In this document: positions 51,251-62,617 of the stretch, piece after piece
Layout: the number at the start of each line of letters is the position of its first letter
Position numbering within the stretch: position 1 is the stretch's first letter
Source: Sipunculus nudus
Taxonomy: Eukaryota; Annelida; Sipuncula; Golfingiida; Sipunculidae
Direction of reading: 5' to 3'
Length of the DNA: 64,000 bases
NCBI GenBank assembly: GCA_026874595.1
Contig: CM049307.1
Span: forward strand, 30,109,079-30,173,078
Program-made: the position numbers and the translations under genes
The notes under the pieces: generated by a model
What the model saw: only the letters and a program-made list of their open reading frames with translations
What the model was told of the DNA's origin: nothing
Database searches by the model: none

Positions 51251-52904
51251 AAAGTCTTTCAGATGTTGGCATGAGTGAACCAGCTACATTGTCATTGGTT
51301 ATCTTTTTCCACCACTGAGGTCATTGTAGCAGACCACCCCCCGCATCTCATGGTAAAGATTCACCTGATAATGTATTTTATGGATGTAATGTTTAATAAA
51401 ATAAGAACAAGTGGTTCCCAGTTGTCTCTAAACTTTATTAAACGCTGCCTTTGCTGGAATCATGGTCAGTTCAGGATCATAGTACTTGCGGCTTTCAACA
51501 ATGCCTCTGCACGTCTGGCAGTGTCAAATGAGGACAGACGCCGGCAGCCATTAAAATTGATATTTCAATTTCCTGACTGTGCCAAATATATTACGTTGAA
51601 ACCAATTGTGTTAATATGTTCACAGATTATAAATATTTCCAAAGTATTTCCCGGCACTGCTTAATAAAGGTCTCAAGGGTTCGTCATGTGGATCTCAAAC
51701 TGACTTAACGTTCCTCACTCTTAACAATTTTTTTTATATTTACTGCATTTTAACCACACTATAACCGCCATTGGAAGGCCTGGCATATGATCAGATTGCT
51801 TTGTGTAGAACAAATTGTTTACCTTTGGTTAGTGTGTATGATCTTTTGGCAAACTTTATCTGGACATCATGTGACATATATTCACATATATACCAAGGGG
51901 GTCAAATCCCGGTATACCCTTATATGGTAAGCGTGATTTCTGTATCAATTATATAAAGATTATAAGAGAGGAATATCAGCAGTCGACCCACGTGGCACTG
52001 TTGCTATATGACATGTAAGGAGTTTTAAAGAGCGCCAAAATGTTTTGGAATTGTGTCCGAACACCGGATTCGATGACTTCCTTGTATCATAGTTACAGGG
52101 TCCGTGTTGTGTTCCACAGTAGACTCAAATGTTTAGTAATAAGTAGATCGCTTTGTACTGCTAGGGATAGCTGATGACGTAAGTTGGCTCTCCCCACGCC
52201 GGTGTATGGAGATATGTAATGTATACCACGCGGCCGTGCTTCCTGCGCGTATTGTATAACCATCAGATTTTCAGTTTGTTTCTGAACAGTTTGTAAATTA
52301 ATTGTTAATAAAATGTGAATGCAGTGATCCTGAGAGTTGTTAGATGACAGTGTGTCTTTTGGTGATGTCAGTGTGTATACAAAGCTGCCACAATGATTGG
52401 CTTGCTCGGTCAAATTTGTGGCCACTCCTATGTGACCCTTTATTTATAGCCAAGTTTATCAAGTATGCTCAGTGCACAATGCCCCCTCCCTATTAATTTG
52501 CCAAAGGAACATTCAGTACTCAAAGGCCTCCTTTTTAGATTGTCAGTTAGCTTCCATGGAGCTGGAGCAAAGGTATCGGTATTAACTTAAAAGATGAGCA
52601 ACCAGGTCTGAAGGACCAAAAATGGTCCATAGCAAGAAGCTGTCAGAAGATAATCTGTAAGACCGTTTCATGTAGGTATGTGTGGTAAATCCCATTAAAC
52701 GTTTCATGATGTGTGTGAGTGTGTGCGTGTGTTTGGGGGGGGGGGGGACAAGTTCCACTGGCTACAAATGTACGAATAGCTCTGCCTGCATGTGAATCAT
52801 CTCCGATGACCTGATATATTTATTTGCATAAAAATACGGCATCTATATAAGATCTTTAAAAAAAAAGATTTACTGAATTATTTTTAATATTACAATATAT
52901 ATTT
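51251..52904. other. Intergenic DNA between FAM13A and family D repeats
   Basis: No gene recognised. A GT-rich then poly-G simple repeat lies at about 52,709-52,748. Short frames on both strands lack domains or splice context. Confidence 0.5.
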
Positions 52905-55500
52905 TTAGCGAACCTGTGAGCTTATGCGACGGTGTGGCGTCGTCCGGCGTCCGTCGTCTGTACGTTAACCCATACTATCTTGAAAACGGCAAGAGTTAGC
53001 ATCACGAAATTTTATGCAAAAAATTAGTCATCTAAAAAACTATCGGATTTTGCTTATTTTTTTTGGCTAACTGCATTTTCTTAGATTTTATAGGGAAAAG
53101 GCTAAAAAAACTTTAAAAATCTTCTTCTCCGAAACTGTTCAGCCATATTGTCCAATATTTTACAGAAATGATTCCTGGAACAATCTCTCTCAAGTTTGTT
53201 CGAATGGTTTAAGTTCGATGATTTTTTGCAAAGTTACAGGAAGTTGAACTTAATCATCTGTCCAAAAAAGCATACTAAAATTACAGTCTCAGAACTGGCT
53301 TGAGCTATCATCACCAAATTTTATGCCAATGTTGGTCACATGAGTTATATCTGAAATTGAGGTATTGGTGGCGCCACCTGCATTGGCCTTTTTTTGTACG
53401 GGGGTCATCAGTGCCCGTATCATACTGACGGCTACAAAAAAAAAACTTCTTCTCTGAAACCATATGTCCAAATTGTTTAATATAGCACAGAAATGATCCT
53501 AGGGTAGTGCTTTCTGAAGTTTGTTCAAATGGTCTCAGTTCAGTGACTTTTGGCTATTATAAGTTATGGGAAGCTGAATTTAGTCATAGGCCATAACAGC
53601 CCATTTAACTCAGTGGCTACAAAGATCATCTTCTCAAAAACCACTGGGCCAAATTCTTAAATCTCACACATTAATTATCCTTAGATGTTGATAATTCAAG
53701 TTTGTTCAAATGGTTTTGGTTCAGTGATTTTTGGCTGAGTTATGGGAAACTTAACTCGGCCATTTTGCTGTATTTTCCCATATGAGTTATAAACCTGCAA
53801 AACTTTTTTTGACTGATGGCACTGAGGCCAATTTGTTTAATATTTTACAAGAATAATCCCCTGAATAATTCTTATTATAATTGTCTTTTATGGTTCCAAA
53901 GAATGAATTTTGGCTGAATTATAAAGATTGAATTGAGTCATTTTACCATATATGTTAGCTGTGTGAAGCAGAAACATCTAGCCTTGCACCAGTTTATCAG
54001 CACCCGTTATATTTAGACATTTAGACTTCAGGTTATCTATGGTTAATATTGACAAGAATGTTTTTTAAAGCTTTTAAAAAATGTAAATTTATGATTTTAG
54101 ATATGTATGATTTTAGGCAATGTATGTATATTAAGACGGCTGTACATGGATTATAAATAATTGGTTTCCATACTCAACTTAATTCAAGATTTTGCCATCA
54201 GTGAGATGTATCTGCATTCAATATGCATCTGTAGTAATTTTTAGCGAGCCTGTGAGCTAATGCGATGGTGTGGCGTCGTCCGTCGTCTGTACGTTAACCC
54301 ATACTATTTCGAAAACAACTGGAGCTAGCATCATGAAATTCAGCACAAAATTAGCCATCTCAAAAACTCTGCACTTTCTTAGATTTTACAGAGAAAAAGC
54401 TAAAAAAAACCTGTAAAAATCTTCGACGACGAATTGGTCAAGCCAAATTGTTCAATATTTCACAGAAATAATCTTTTATACCATTTCTCTCAAGTGTGTT
54501 CGAATGGTTCAAGTTCGGTGAATTTTTGCCGAGTTACAGGAAGTTGAACTTAGTCAACTGTCCAGAAAGCAGACTAAAATGACAATCCCAGAAACGGCCG
54601 GAGCTATCATCACCAAATTTTATGCCAGTGTTGGTCACATGAGTCATATATGATTCATATTGGAGGCGCCACCTGCATTGACCTTTTTTTGTACGGGGGT
54701 CATTGGTCATCTGTGCATTAACCCATAATTTCTCAGGAATAGCAGGAGCTACCATCCCCAGTTTTTATGCAATAATATGTCACATATCAAATGTTGTTGG
54801 ATTCAGCTTATTTTTTTTTGCTATCTGCATTTTCTTAGATTTTATAGGGAAAAAGCTGAAAAACCTTTAAAAGTCTTCTTCTTGTAGACGGTCCTGCCAT
54901 ATTGTTCAATATTTTACAGAAATGATCCCAGAGGCAAGCCCTCTCAAGTTTGTTCAAATGGTTTGCATTGATGAATTTTAGTGGTGTTACACAAATTTGA
55001 ACAGTCATTTGGACAATAAAGCATACTGACATAGTAATCTCAGAAATGACAGAAGCTAGCATTACCAAGTATTGTGCAAATGTTGGTCACATGACTCATA
55101 TTTGAAGTTGCAGATTTTGTGGTGCCACCTACATTGACCTGTTTTTATGGGCAAAAACCTCATAATTTGAGCCTCTTTCAGCTTAAAATTTTTATGATGA
55201 AACTGTCATGTTATATCGTTCAATTTTTCACAAGAATTATCCTAGGACATGGTTCTTTCAATCATATCAGAAATGCTTAAGTTGGTCTTTTGGCCATTAT
55301 TGTCTTTTTCAAACTGAGGACTTCAAAACTGTTCTTCTACAAAATTATTGTTTCAAGTAAAACTTCTGTAACATTGCACAAAAATTATTCTTAGGTGGCC
55401 TTTGTTCAAGTTATTGGACCTTTAACAATGAAAGAACTGCATCTTTTATTATTCCAGATATTTTGATAAAAACTTTATGAAAATGTCAGCTCGGAAAAAA
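52905..55500 (+). repeat. Family D repeats, three ~430-bp units in two blocks
   Basis: A left-end sequence TTTTAGCG(A)(A/G)CCTGTGAGCT with TGGCGTCGTCC occurs at 52,905 and 54,239. Each is followed by units that share ACGTTAACCCATACTAT, TTTCTTAGATTTTA, AGGAAGTTGAACTTA and GGCGCCACCTGCATTG (units about 52,965-53,395, 54,285-54,695 and a third variant 54,715-55,140). Open frames inside are chance. Confidence 0.75.
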
Positions 55501-55616
55501 GCATTTTAGCCAAAGGCTTTCGGTATGTGTAAACAGATTTACCAACAGGCCAAGATTGTGTCTGTATCTTTAAACTGGTTCAACAGATCAAGAGTTCTTT
55601 CAGTGCAGCCAGATAT

Positions 55617-55950
55617 AGGTCAAGAGTTCAGTCAGTGCAGCCAAGCACAAGGCATGTGATCACCTCATAGGTGACATGTGAACACCTCATGGGCACCATG
55701 TGATCACCTCATGGGTAACATGCCCCTCAGGGCTGCCTGTGGAGCCAATCTGTGAGCTTATGCAATGGTGTGGATTCTATTTCAGATTTGGCAACAGACC
55801 AAAGGTCAGTCTGGATCTATTATAGCTTTGGCAGACTGCCAACTGTGTCAGATTATGCAACAGGTCAAGAGTTTACTCAGTGCAGCCAGATACAGGTCAA
55901 AAGTTCACTCAGTCTAGCCAAGTGCAGGTCATGAGTTCACTCAGTGCAGT
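55617..55950. repeat. Short tandem repeats, including three 22-bp units
   Basis: CATGTGATCACCTCATGGGT-type units start at 55,653, 55,675 and 55,697 (period 22). Around them AGAGTTCACTCAGTGCAGCC recurs about four times. A family D left-end-like segment sits at 55,741-55,772. Confidence 0.75.
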
Positions 55951-55989
55951 AGCCTGAATCAGCAAATTTGTCACAGTTCACTCGGGGCA

Positions 55990-56410
55990 ACTGTCTTTCT
56001 CTCCTAAGCCTGGTCAGCCCCATGCATCAGACTCAAAGTAAGTTTGATGTATTGGCCTGATATTTTGACCTGTCTATGTGTCTTTGATGGCTTAATCGTT
56101 TACAAGACAGGTGTCGCCACCTTCAATGACTTTTGCACAGTGTATGTGCCTGCTTTTTTCTACAGAGGAATTTGATATATCAGCCTGAAATGGGGCATAT
56201 GTATGTATATCGAATAGCTTTGTCGTATACAAGACTGGTGTGGCACCTACAATAATTTTTGCACAGTGTCTGTCCCTGCTTATTTCTCAGGAGTGGTTTG
56301 ATATATCAGTCTGAAATTGGGCATATGTATATTTCTCTGTAAAGCTACGTTGTATACAAGACTGGTGGTGCCAGCTACAATCATTTTTGTGTTGGGTGCA
56401 CCCATGCCAG
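55990..56410. repeat. ~128-bp tandem repeat
   Basis: Three units marked by ACAAGAC.GGTG..GCCA motifs near 56,101, 56,230 and 56,358. Sequence words (TTTGATATATCAG, GGCATATGTAT) resemble family C units, suggesting a related origin. Confidence 0.6.
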
Positions 56411-56825
56411 AATTTCAGCAGTGATGTTTGTGAAATTGTTTCTTATTCAAAATGTTTAGTACCTGTATTGTTCATATACATGAGAAGTAATGGTCCAGCA
56501 TTGAAGAATTATACCTTGTGTATTTCCCAATGCACAGGTTCGCATTAGGCCTTTAGGCCTTGTTCAGTTTAATATGTTTGATCAAAACGTAATGCTTGTA
56601 TTTTGTCTTAACTTTTCGGCCAGTATTATCGCCCAAATTAATTCTATATACCCGTTAAAGATATCTTCCCTGAAAATGATTAGTTTTATTAGAAGAATCT
56701 TTTTCTTCCACAATCATTGGGACGAAATAACCGATGTAGGTCTGTTTCAAAAAGCATTTATCCTTGAATGTTTGTTATAAGAAAAATGAGTAATTCATTC
56801 AACAAATAGTGTTATGTTAACCAAA

Positions 56826-56831
56826 TTTATT
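56826..56831 (-). terminator. Candidate poly(A) signal of the GPx gene
   Basis: AATAAA on the minus strand 933 bases after the GPx stop codon. If used, the 3' UTR would be about 0.95 kb, ample for a SECIS element. Confidence 0.4.
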
Positions 56832-57763
56832 CAGAGCATGCAAAGGAGCTGCAACAAACCATTAACGACATACTATTAACAGTGGCGCCACCAAGCACAT
56901 CTAGCTGAATGCACAATCTCTAGAGGGCGTGGCGGTCACTCAGCAGGGTATCAAGGCAAGGCCTTTTCGATAAGCTGCGTCAATGAGCCAGAAAAAATAG
57001 CTTGTCAGTCACGGAATGTTAACAGGTACTGCATATTCTGTCATACATGTGGTTTCAATCAAACATTTTCTATCGTAAATAGGGCCTACAAAACATTGTG
57101 CCAGCTTTCTAAAATGTTCCTGCGCAATACAGAAACAAAACTGCATAGTGTACATTTACCTTAATATTTTGCTCCGCAATGGAGGTTATATTTTCACAAC
57201 TCTTTGTTTTTTGGGTGGAATGTCTTTTAGCAAGACTACGCAACAGTATGTAATCGATTTCTATGAAATGTAGGAAGTTGGTGAGACATGGGGAAAGAAC
57301 ACCCTCTGAATAAGATGTTGGTTCAGATAAAGCAGCGAATCCAGCCTGGTTGGTATACTTTTACGGAGGTAAGGGCGCAAATGATTGCCATTCTTGCAGA
57401 AAATCTAACATATCATTGATGCAGGAAACCTTGAATAGCAAACGTGGCATCAAGTTACACAAATGTCATCATTCCTGGTGGACTACGTACACATTACATG
57501 TGTAAGTCAACGAAACTGTTGGGACAAATGCCGAGCGCAGAGAAATATATACTAAGTATGTTTATACTGTTGAAAGTATCTATCGTTATCTGTCTTCGTG
57601 TGCTTTTCGTAAACCAACCTACAAAACATCGTATATGCCTATGTTGATACAACCACCGACTGCAGGGAATATCATAAATCTAATCATTATGTTACCAATC
57701 CCGACACAAATTTAGTAGACATTCTAGTAATGTCTGTTATCACGTAAGCCGCAGGACTTATGC

Positions 57764-57973
57764 CTACTCTTCTTTTCTCGCTTTGTTGATCAAAAGAGAG
57801 ATGATATATCTCAGTTTCTGTGGCGCGACACTAGGATGATAGCGACTGACCGGGTAACCATGGTGATCCACGAGGAACTTCTCGAAGTTCCACACGAGAT
57901 CATCCCGTGAGATCGGTTCCCAAAACATGTTTGCGGGATTCCCAAGCCTCGATGTGGTTCCAGGGCAGTGATT
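57764..57973 (-). CDS. GPX3: GPx exon 3 (stop codon)
   Basis: Residues 183-251 then TAG. Begins NHCPGTTSRLGNPANMFWEP and contains W210/N211 of the catalytic tetrad. Acceptor TTCCTTTTACAG, phase 0. Confidence 0.93.
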   Translation of the reverse strand, partial: NHCPGTTSRLGNPANMFWEPISRDDLVWNFEKFLVDHHGYPVSRYHPSVAPQKLRYIISLLINKARKEE

Positions 57974-59418
57974 CTGTAAAAGGAAAATCTTTTTTTACGG
58001 TATCGGAAATACACAATAACATATACTTTGCATGTCATACGATTACATTTGAATAAACTATTCAAAAAGGTACAATTAACAATGGGATATACGTTAATAT
58101 TATCTTAAATTAATCTTTATACATAATTTTAACTGTCACCAAGGGTAATTAATCGAAAGTTTTCAAATGGTTTAACTTAAGCCATTTTGTAAATTGCCAT
58201 TGCAATGGCCATTGCATATTTCAGACCATGTCATTATTACGTGATTCCAATAACTGTCTAGGTATATTTTTTAATAAAGTATCAAACCTTGAGAAATGTA
58301 TACAGCAGGTGCTGCCCCCTGCCGTTGACCTCGGTCTTTTTAGTGAGGTTAAAGTTTGGTCTGTAGCCGCGCCCAGGCCTCACGTGACGTATTCCAGCCA
58401 GTATCTCGCTGCCCCTCCCGGGCTCCTGTCGACCGAATTGGTTACACGGTACAGCCAGGATGTCCATGTGTCTGTGGTACCTGCGCTTTAGTGCATTCAG
58501 CTGCCGGTACTGATAGGACAGACCTGAAATATTATATATCCATGAGAATGTCACAGAATCAAGTTAATAAAAATAAAAGAGTAATTCCCACTTTAGACGA
58601 TAACGTTTATGTCACATGACAGCACGCAGAGAGCGCATCCCTCCGCCAACTCTTGTAATTTGTTATAGCTTTGATACTCAGTAACAGCGTTCTACTCGAT
58701 ACCATCGGGATTCTTTCGCCGATGACGGTCCAGTGTATTTACAACCATACAAGAAAAAAAGTCCAAAAGGTGTGTCCATGCTTAATCCATATGTACTTAA
58801 TAATTATTAATTTCCCAATTATGTCCACAATTTCCATAACATTTTACGGGGTTCCTGTAGGTTACATGTAAAAATATAAGGCTTATGTCATGTAGGCCTA
58901 TATCGTAAAAACGTCTTTTTTTCGTTATTTCTTTTAAAATAGTAAATTACCCCAAAAATAAAAAAATCGAGCAGCTTTTGGTTCTGTTCAAGTGTATTTA
59001 TTTATTACATTTATACCGTTACTTGCATCCCAGAACTTGTAAATCAATTCATAAAGAGTTCTTGAGTGCCATAAAGTTCAAGATTTTAAAAGAAAAATCT
59101 ATACTCACCTCAGTAAGTGGCGGTGTTAATGATGAGAAGGACTTTACCCTTGAAGTCCCCGAGGGTAATGTTCCGACCGTTGTCTAAGCTGGGTATACTG
59201 ATGTTGTACACCGGCTCGGGGGGCCGGGAACAGCGGGACGAGAGGAGACCCGCCCCCTCCCCAGGGGACGGGATGAACATGGCCGCGAGGGCCAGAAACA
59301 CTAGCATAGCACTCCAAGCTCTAATACAAGACAGAACCGAGGAGGATGCTCCGCTGGCTTTATGAGATGAGTTAGGGAAAGATAGCTTATCCAGCTGAAT
59401 GATGGATACAGGCTGCAT
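57764..59418 (-). CDS. GPX3: Selenocysteine glutathione peroxidase, GPx3-type (3 exons)
   Basis: Predicted to reduce hydrogen peroxide and lipid hydroperoxides with a thiol donor. Exons 59,418-59,109, 58,523-58,288 and 57,973-57,764 join to 252 codons (251 residues, TGA read as Sec). Sec103 lies in NTATYUGLSYQY; the remaining tetrad positions are Q136 (FGRQE), W210 and N211 (VWNFEKFLV). PCNQFG and VRPGRG.RPNF motifs are present. The short loop before the W-N motif fits the GPx3/5/6 type. A hydrophobic segment (38-49) and two glycosylation sequons (N72, N83) fit a secreted protein, with Met38 a plausible alternative start giving a clean signal peptide. Domain match is certain; Sec decoding is inferred from family alignment, and I could not identify the required SECIS element by eye in the 3' flank. 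Confidence 0.93.
58288..58523 (-). CDS. GPX3: GPx exon 2
   Basis: Completes residue 104 and runs to 182: GLSYQYRQLNALKRRY, DILAVPCNQFGRQEPG, then VRPGRGYRPNF and YTFLK. Acceptor ATTTCAG is good; donor GTTTGA is unusual but the frame and protein continuity to exon 3 require it. Confidence 0.92.
59109..59418 (-). CDS. GPX3: GPx exon 1 (start and Sec codon)
   Basis: Residues 1-103 plus one base. GDFKGKVLLIINTATY precedes TGA (59,110-59,112), and the donor GTGAGT follows one base later. The first ATG has G at -3. Met38 (59,305-59,307) also has G at -3. A conventional gene finder would call a premature stop here. Confidence 0.92.
59110..59112 (-). other. Selenocysteine UGA codon
   Basis: TGA at the exact position of the catalytic Sec in GPx proteins, followed by an intact homologous frame in the next exon. 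Confidence 0.88.
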
Positions 59419-59450
59419 GGCAAGGGTTCATAGACCTCGGTATAGGCCAT
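59301..59450 (-). other. Overlapping upstream ORF of the GPx gene
   Basis: An ATG at 59,448-59,450 lies 32 bases upstream of the GPx start in another frame and reads 49 codons past it. Whether it is in the mRNA depends on the start site. Confidence 0.35.
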
Positions 59451-59482
59451 AACCAGAAAGTATTTGTTTCGCACAAGGTTAC

Positions 59483-59493
59483 TTATATATAGG
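59483..59493 (-). promoter_or_regulatory. Candidate TATA box of the GPx gene
   Basis: CTATATATAAG on the minus strand about 65-75 bases before the start codon, a workable distance for transcription starting near 59,460. Confidence 0.45.
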
Positions 59494-59539
59494 GAAGCAA
59501 ACCTTGTTATTTCGGATAGATAAACAGTCATGCCGTATA

Positions 59540-61527
59540 TTATAATGTAATGAATTTAATGTGAAGTTTGCAGTTGACGAATACTGACAATAAATCAATC
59601 AAGTACGGTCATAATAAAGATATAAACATTTGTTTGAGATTTTTAATGGAGTGGATCTATCAAATATTCTCGAGGGCAGGTATTTTGTATCTGGATTCAT
59701 GCTTGTAGGTTTCCATTGAAACTTAACTGCTTGTGTAAAATAGTCAACTTCTGAGCAATTAACATAAAAATGAAAAAAACTATGAAAGAGTAGTAAAAAG
59801 AGTTTGTGTGACAGTCATTTTCGTATTTGTGGTAGCAATATAATATGCAGTATTTCTTACATATTTTGTTATGGGTTTATAATTTCGGAGCTCTGCAAGG
59901 TCCCCCGGTGTGTAATATTAACATTGTTTAATATAAATGTGGTGCAATCAGTTTATGGGGTGCCACCATGCAAGCAGTGTATATCAGGTGACAGCCGTAC
60001 TGTAACGGACCTGAGTATTTGTTAGTAAAATAAACAGATTGAAACGATATATTTCATAACAGCACTTAATTTCATGAAATTCTGCGGTTTAGAGCAAAAA
60101 CTGCGGGTCCTGAGGTAATAAGCGAAATAGCGGGGGTCACTGGCTTGACTACCAAGTGCCTGAAGTCCGACTGTCCATTTGTCCGACGGCTGTATGACCA
60201 ATGACCTGTTGGACCATAGACCAGGCCCTCCGCCGCACAATGAGTGTCAATAAGCCTCATGCATGATGAATTAAAAAAAACTTCGCGCACACGCATAAAT
60301 ACACACACACACACACAAACAATTATTTAATTATAAGCATGATTTTGTGTTCTTGTTTGTATAACCGTTGTTCGTTTTTTTATTATTATTTTGTTACCAA
60401 AATTGGTATTTCAAATTAGTTTTATTCTCACCATCTTTTCCTTGATCTGCATGGTGTAGGCCTAATGGATTCTTGAAAAATGTTTTTATCGAGTTTATCA
60501 AAGCTGGATAGAAATGATAATGAGGGATGACCATGAACAATAAACATGATTTCACAATAAACATCATTCCATCGATATAAATTGAAAAAAAAATCACCAT
60601 ACACGGGATGCATGCGGTCCCCCCCCCCCCCCAAAAAAAAAAAAACAACAAAAAAGGGCCATGGCAGTACAGTCAAAGCAATATATAACGTCAAAACACC
60701 CTGAACAACTTGTTTTATTGATTATAAATTAAACGGAAACTCGAGAACAATCAATATATAGGGCTCGTTGAAGAGTGATGTCAATTCTATTAATAGGTAT
60801 ATATATATATATTCTGCATGAAAACTAAATAAACATGTTAATTATATGTCATCACATTAAATACACCAACGTTTATGCAATTCGCAAGGGCAAAATTAAA
60901 GTTCATATTAAAAAAAAAATGCTCAACATAGAAAACTATTAACTTCCGAGTGTTAGCCTATATTGAGGCTTTAAATAGGCCTGTAATTTGATACTGGCCG
61001 AGACATGTGCTGGCATCTGTGGATTGTCTTATCACATGCACGGATCCTGTCTTACATGACGTGGCCGGGTCAGTTTCAACTTTGGTAGAAAAGGGACTCA
61101 AGCTATTTAATTAAAAGGTCAAATGTCAACAAAGCAACATGGAAATTTTGAAGAATTTCATTTTCAAAAAAGCATGGGGTGATAAACGAAGTTTGCTGAG
61201 TTACTGCAGTGTAGTTTTCATGCGAGGTCATGCCCACCCCTAACCAACAGCCCCCTCTATAATGTTATACTACTAGGCCTACATTCTAGTTTGTCCTTGA
61301 CATGACTGTTCGACCTTGCACATTTTAGAATGTTTACAAGGTTTATATTTAAAACAGTATCAACTTTCACCTTGTACGCCACATCTCTTACTGTTTTGGC
61401 ATTTTGGTAGCAGTTTTCTTGCGACATTGAGCAAAGGGTCATAAAACAAATTCTCAGATATGTGTCTTATGTGATAAGATATTAACAATATTGTTATGAA
61501 AACCTAAGCCTTTTTAAGGTTCAAACC
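59540..61527. other. Intergenic DNA upstream of the GPx gene
   Basis: AT-rich with CA repeats (60,300-60,319), a poly-C/poly-A patch (60,620-60,650) and a short TA run at 60,797. No gene or transposon recognised. Confidence 0.5.
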
Positions 61528-62025
61528 CAGGGATGTAGGCGAGGCCACACCATCATATAGTCCAAGTGCAAGTCCGAGTCCAGGCAATTCGAGTTACAGT
61601 CCGAGTCCTTGAGATTTGAGTCCAAGTCCGACTACGAGTCGGATTTAATTGGAACCAGAGCCAATTATGTTCGAGTCCGAGTGCAAAACTAATATCTCTT
61701 TATTAAAAGAAATATTAAACGAAAATTTGAGATCATCATGTGTAGGCCTAATTGTGTAACGTTAGTGTGCATATTCTGTTTACTTCAACTAAATGTTTAA
61801 TAACACTTAGCTCCGATGGAGAGCTGAAGCTTGGGTATATATATCGTATTTGTATCATTCTGTTAGTAATTCGCACATGCATAGAGTCGTGTAGAATGTG
61901 ACAGAGTTTTTTACAGGACTCAGGCTCCTGATGGCTTCATATCTCGTCATAACCTCCGAATTCGAGTCCGAGTCGATCGCCCCCTTCCCCCCGTCAAAAA
62001 AGTGGACTCGAGTCGTACATCACTG
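61528..62025. mobile_element. hAT-like MITE rich in GAGTCCGAG words
   Basis: Ends CAGGGATGTAGGCGA and TCGTACATCACTG form imperfect inverted repeats beginning CAG(G/T)GATGTA, the CAnnG start typical of hAT elements. The left interior (61,560-61,690) is a degenerate array of GAGTCCGAG/AAGTCCGAG words. No convincing 8-bp target duplication and no transposase, so the class is tentative. Confidence 0.5.
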
Positions 62026-62328
62026 TTCCGGACTCTCCTTTGTTAATTTGAAATGATTTATGATCATCCTTGAAGAAAAAGGCAGCTGTAATGTTTTTGA
62101 TCCCGCATGCGTATACGTGTGTTTTAGTCCATGCACTTTTCAGTCATATTTTTTATCTAAAAAGCGTAATATTCACTCTTAAATAATACAATAGATGCCG
62201 TGTTTACAACACCGGTTCAAGGTGACCGAAATAAAATGTATGCGCTGTTTTACCATCCTGCTCGGAGTCGGACTCGGAGTTCTTTTTGAGTTAAAACGAC
62301 CTCTTACGGAAGGGGTGTTTTCCCTTTG

Positions 62329-62562
62329 TAGGGGCGGATCCAGGATTTAGGAAAAAAATGGGGGGGGGGGGGGGGGCTAGGCCTATAATGAAAACCCTAA
62401 ATAAAAAGGTCCCCGGGCCCGGAAAGAGCAGGGGTTGGGGGTTCCAGGCCGCAAAACTTTGTCTGAAACCCTTAAAAAGTTGCGGTGGGTGAAAAAAAAA
62501 GGGGGGGGGGGGTCTGGAAGCCCTAGACCCCCCCCCCCCCCCCCCCCGATCCGCTTCTGCTT
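62329..62562. mobile_element. Short inverted-repeat element with G and C homopolymers
   Basis: Left end AGGGGCGGATCCAGGATT; right end ...CGATCCGCTTCTGC, whose complement resembles the left end. Poly-G runs at 62,361-62,377 and 62,501-62,512 and a poly-C run near 62,530-62,548 could fold together. It resembles a GGATCC-ended repeat common in invertebrate genomes. Confidence 0.55.
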
Positions 62563-62617
62563 TGAAACAGCATAGTAATCACGTTGCTGAGTGAAACTGC
62601 ACTCGGCAATAAGTGGT

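Noticed and set aside
51275-51664. 129-codon plus-strand open frame downstream of FAM13A
   Set aside because: No domain, no splice or promoter context, composition like surrounding non-coding DNA; the longest chance frame expected in 64 kb can reach this size.
61517-61530. GGTTCAAACCC, resembling a tRNA B box
   Set aside because: No A box or cloverleaf upstream at the right distance; the bases overlap the end of a hAT-like element.
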